A DNA stretch of 64,000 nt from Metaphire vulgaris (taxonomy: Eukaryota > Annelida > Clitellata > Crassiclitellata > Megascolecidae): NCBI GenBank assembly GCA_018105865.1, contig CM030841.1, forward strand, positions 8,854,229 through 8,918,228. Direction: 5' to 3'. The first letter of the stretch is position 1. Every line of letters begins with the position of its first letter. The notes below the pieces were generated by a model. That model searched no databases and was not told where the DNA came from. It saw only the letters and a program-made list of their open reading frames with translations. Position numbers and translations under genes: made by a program. Positions 60,060 to 64,000 of this stretch are shown here, piece after piece.

Positions 60060-63000
60060 GTTGCTGTGGCAATTGGGAAGTGGTAGTAATCTCGAAAAAC
60101 CGGCATTTCCCGCAGAGAGCTTCTGCTAGTCGAAACTAACCACACGTTTGCGCGCGACACACCTTCTGGACTTCTGGACACCTCAGCTTTAGGATATCAT
60201 GAGATAAATGACATAATTCATACCATAGCTAATAGTGGACTATAATACCTGGAGCGAACAAGTGCATTGTGTGAGAACACTGGCCCCCATATCATGTATC
60301 TTAATCTGCATCAATCGCCTGACAACGGAAATCATATTTTTGACCTGTATTTTCCTTTTCTTCAGGGTCAAGCATCGAACCCCCGCCACCATCCCCGCCC
60401 ATTTCTATTCCTCCTGGGTCCAAAGAGTCTAGACGAAACACTGGGCATTGACACCTCCTGCAATTATGGGGCACCCAACCCCCAAACACAATTTCCTGGG
60501 CAATAGCCTGGTTTCGCTCACGGATCACCCATCCTTAAATCCAGATCTCATGGAAGAAGACATACTGTATAGTAGAAACTTTAATTGCTAGAATTTGTTT
60601 ACATATCAATCAGTCAAAATCGCTGAAGCCGAGCACTGATATCGCGATAGCCGGCGACCGCAATGGTAGGCAAAGACTGACCGCATTAGGCTTAATTGTG
60701 AAGTTTCGCTGTGCCGAGTGACACTGCTTGAATGTCAGGAACGAAAGCAAACAGCTCTTCACATATGGTTGAAATCTATAGATGGACCATCTTACATGTA
60801 TTATTAAATAATTTTGTTTGTGTAGATCTTAATTTGACCATGAAAGCGAAATTTTAGATGGTACAACAGCAGTAGTAAATTGTAGTAAAGAAAGTGTTGA
60901 CGAGCCAAAAAATCGTCGAGTCAATTTTTCCGCCCCTTTGGCCTGCGCCCGGGTCCACCGCCCCACTCGCCTCTCTCTGCACGCTACTGCCCTCTGGTTC
61001 TTGATATACTCCGTGTAAATAAAATTACAAAAACAATTTATTTGCAGATACACTTATGACTTTAAGTTTTCAAAATTGTTTAGTAGGCCCTTTTCTAATA
61101 TTTAAAGATGGAGCTAAATCAATCCTACAACAAGAAGACGATTGTTGGAGACCTTAATGATTTATTTGTTTCCAAAATGCAATCAAGACAGATTTTCAAC
61201 ATGCAATAACTGTACGGTAATTAATTATAAATCGTTTAGTGAAAAACGAACAACAGTTGAATTTCGTGAGGTTTTCGAGTCAAGACAGCTAAAAGCATGC
61301 TGACAGATTTTCACATTTTCACGATATATGTTTCACTTCAATTCTGAGTTGCAGTAACATGCATGTTAGATCGAAAATATTATTTTAAAAACAGAACTGA
61401 AAAAATCTGCGCTGACTTCAATTCATACATCATGACAACTGACATCAGACTAATACAAAATAAGCAATAAGTATAATCAATAGAACAATTGGTGTTTCAA
61501 TGCAGTCATATTTAATAGACATTTAATAACCAGCGTTTCTGAGTAACAAACTACATAACTAGGCCTACAAATTAACCAAGTTATTTCATTAGCTATTAGA
61601 AAATTGTCAATCCATGGCTAGAAACAGAGCAAGTATTCCGTGTTACACCAGGAAATCTGCAGAACATGCTGTTACAACCGGCAATGCAATTGTCGAAATG
61701 ATAATGAATTTTGCTAGTCAAACTCGAAGATGATAACACAAACTCAGCGATGATATCACATAAGCTCAAAGATGATATCACATAAACTCAAAGATGATAT
61801 CACATAAACTCAAAGATGATATCACATAAATTCAAAAATGATATCACATAAACACAAAGATGATATCACATCGGCTACTTCAGTAGGGCCTACATTTATC
61901 TGACACATATCAACAGTAGCGACGATTGTCTAGTCGAATTTGTATGGAATATACTTTTATAGAGAACCAAGAGGTTGGTATAATGCCAAAGTAGTGCGGC
62001 GATTGAAAGTTTTAGTTGAGTTGCAGTTCTTCGTCTTACAAAAGCCGCGGTTAAACGTAAAAAGTTAGAAATTCACGAAAATTACCGGGGAAAATAGTCA
62101 ACTAAGATTGTTCTGCTTGACATCAGTCTCTATTGAAAACGTGCAGACTCACTGCGTGGGCTATGGCAATAATTAAAAGCATTAATTGATTATAAAGTAT
62201 GCTCGATGAACAGTGCTGGATAATCTGCATTTAAGGTGTAGTATATGAAACTAAGCCATGAAACAATTTCATCATTATTCAGAATTGAAGGACTTAGCAC
62301 ATATTAATGTTCCGTTAAAGATAATTATATTCTAGTAATCTAGTTTATAATTAAATCTCATCAATTTACATTAGAAAGTGTAAATACAAGTAACGTTTTA
62401 CGAATAAGGTGTTAGACAAACAGCGACATCCAAGCATCCGTTTATTAGCAAAAAAGCGAGAACGCTGAAGCGATTACTAAACTATAGCGAGTCTGAAACC
62501 TTTTCCCAAAACTAGCTCAAAGCTTTGCTGATCTGAATATAAATCGAATAATCGGTTATATGTTCTTGTTGCTGCTGATCTTTCGATCGATGTTGGACTC
62601 TTAACATTGTAGGAATGTGTCGTAGCAGTCGCTAACGCAAAACCAGTCAAATAACCCCCCAAATTGGCAACAATGCTTTACAGTCCTCAATACACATCTC
62701 CGTTTCCTTCCAGGTGACGTGCGCAGATCTGTCAATTTGCAGACAGCAAACACTGATAAAATTAATGTCCCAACTTGAAATATACGCCGAGAAATGAAAT
62801 TTCTAAGCGGATGAAATGCTTTACAGAATCTGCCATTTAAGCTGGAGATAAATTTCACGGTGTATTCTCAAATTCTCGCGCCGTCTCTTAAATTCTTTGA
62901 GTGAGATTTTCATTTGACACCCAAGTAGAAGTGTCAAAACAATAGATTTGAAACAACTTATTAAATCATATAACTGCAGTGCATGCTTACACGCATACGG

Positions 63001-63161
63001 AAGAGCAGGTTATGATGATTGTTGTACATTATACTACATTAATAGCATCTCCTCTTTATAGTGGTAGCCTACTGTAGAATTGGAAACCTCTGATTCGATT
63101 GACATCTAGAATTAACAGTCGTCGTTTTTGACACATGAAAACTGAAATTCTGACCACTTAC
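60060..63161. other. AT-rich stretch without a supported gene
   Basis: Only the 22-bp minisatellite stands out. The short frames are not protein-like. It would be intron or spacer if the 63.2-kb exon belongs to a - strand gene. Confidence 0.4.
61735..61875 (+). repeat. 22-bp minisatellite, about 6 copies
   Basis: The unit AAACTCAAAGATGATATCAC-AT contains the palindrome TGATATCA; the outer copies are more diverged. Confidence 0.88.
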
Positions 63162-63304
63162 CAGAATCATTGTCGCAGTAGGGGAAGAGCCAGTAGGTTG
63201 AAATGCCTTTGCAAGCGACGCTCGCCTTCGTGCCGAGAAACGATATGTCGGATATTGGAGTCTCACTGACGCTGTATTGTACCATGTAAGCAGTAGTGTT
63301 GGGC
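63162..63304 (-). CDS. Orphan internal exon, unknown extracellular-type protein
   Basis: The open frame reads PNTTAYMVQYSVSETPISDI, then SFLGTKASVACKGISTYW and LFPYCDNDS. It is bounded by a clear donor (G|GTAAGT at 63161/63162) and candidate acceptors TAG/AAG near 63305-63311. Two cysteines, an N-glycosylation sequon (NTT) and the lack of charge clusters suggest an extracellular segment. It exits in phase 1, the same phase as the NETO-like signal exon. It could be an alternative upstream exon of that gene or the end of another - strand gene to the right. The family is not recognised. Confidence 0.4.
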
Positions 63305-64000
63305 CTACCCTTGAAACGATAATATAATTAATTGAAACACAACTGCGTTATACATGCGTTATACATGCGTTATATATGCGATATATGGAGAGAGTTTCCA
63401 ACGCAAATGTTTGCAGTGCAGCGTTGTCCTCTATAGACAATCGCAGATTAAAGATAGCTAAATAGCGTTCACTGGTTTACAAATTTCGATATTTAACAAA
63501 ATAGAAAAGAAACTGCTTAAATGTTAGAATAAACTCAGAATTAAAGTTAGTCCCTCCTAATTCAGGGTAGAATTTTCAAGCTAAAACCTAAGTAATTAAT
63601 CTGACGAAATTATTGCTAATATCTTCTAGCTGGTGAGCCTGAGATTAATAAGAGATGTCCGTTGAAACTTCGAATGTATGTTAATGCCTAAAAGGTCAAA
63701 ATAAGTCGTACAGTAGAACTTCTAATAGCGTAGGCCTACTTAGCGAGTCTCTAAAATTTAGTACGTAATATGAAAGGTACGTTATATCCAATACTATCCA
63801 ATACGGTAGCGCATCACACGGGACCGTATACATTGCGGTAATTTACAGCCGAGTATACAACATAACCAATCTTGTTATAACGAAGTTCTGCTTTAGTATC
63901 AACAAAAGATATGTACTCATAGACACTCTCAAATTTCTCATTCAACCCCTCCAATCCAAACCGGTTCCGGTCTACGACATAGTTTAGTCTTTCGGTGCTT

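Overview
This is a metazoan nuclear window. Coding sequence is split into short exons with GT-AG introns in matching phase, long introns are full of transposon debris, and long simple repeats and tRNA-derived SINEs are present. The base composition is AT-rich. The two genes (a claudin/PMP22-type tetraspan protein and a CUB-CUB-LDLa membrane protein) and the density of hAT-type MITEs suit a marine invertebrate, possibly a deuterostome, but nothing here fixes the phylum.

Two protein genes could be rebuilt by hand from splice phase. On the + strand, three exons at 5187-5496, 8350-8562 and 11313-11581 encode a four-pass claudin/PMP22-superfamily protein of about 263 aa. On the - strand, a gene of about 33 kb runs from about 56.9 kb down to 23.3 kb. 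It has a signal peptide exon, CUB1 (two exons), CUB2 (three exons), LDLa, then a transmembrane segment with a long cytoplasmic tail. Signal-CUB-CUB-LDLa-TM is the architecture of NETO (neuropilin- and tolloid-like) auxiliary subunits of ionotropic glutamate receptors. The two genes converge, with 11.6-23.3 kb between them filled with repeats. A further orphan exon on the - strand lies near 63.2 kb.

The rest is mobile and simple-repeat DNA. Many short palindromic elements have hAT-style CAG...CTG ends, and 8-bp target-site duplications (TSDs) can be read directly at about 18 loci. There are also three copies of an 80-90 bp TTAA-flanked MITE, a decayed CR1-like LINE with an (ATT)n tail, SINEs that share that LINE's 3' end, other LINE 3' fragments, and very long microsatellites, among them about 400 bp of (ATC)n.

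The most striking structure is a 7.0-kb foldback element at 26501-33519 in a NETO-like intron. It has TGT...ACA inverted ends, CCGG on each side, and two large arrays of an approximately 109-bp tandem unit in opposite orientation around a 2.1-kb centre. It sits inside the terminal repeat of a hAT MITE whose own 8-bp duplication still flanks the whole assembly. Other signals are a poly-A hairpin module shared by MITE families with different ends, and 14 copies of the palindrome TAGGCCTA.
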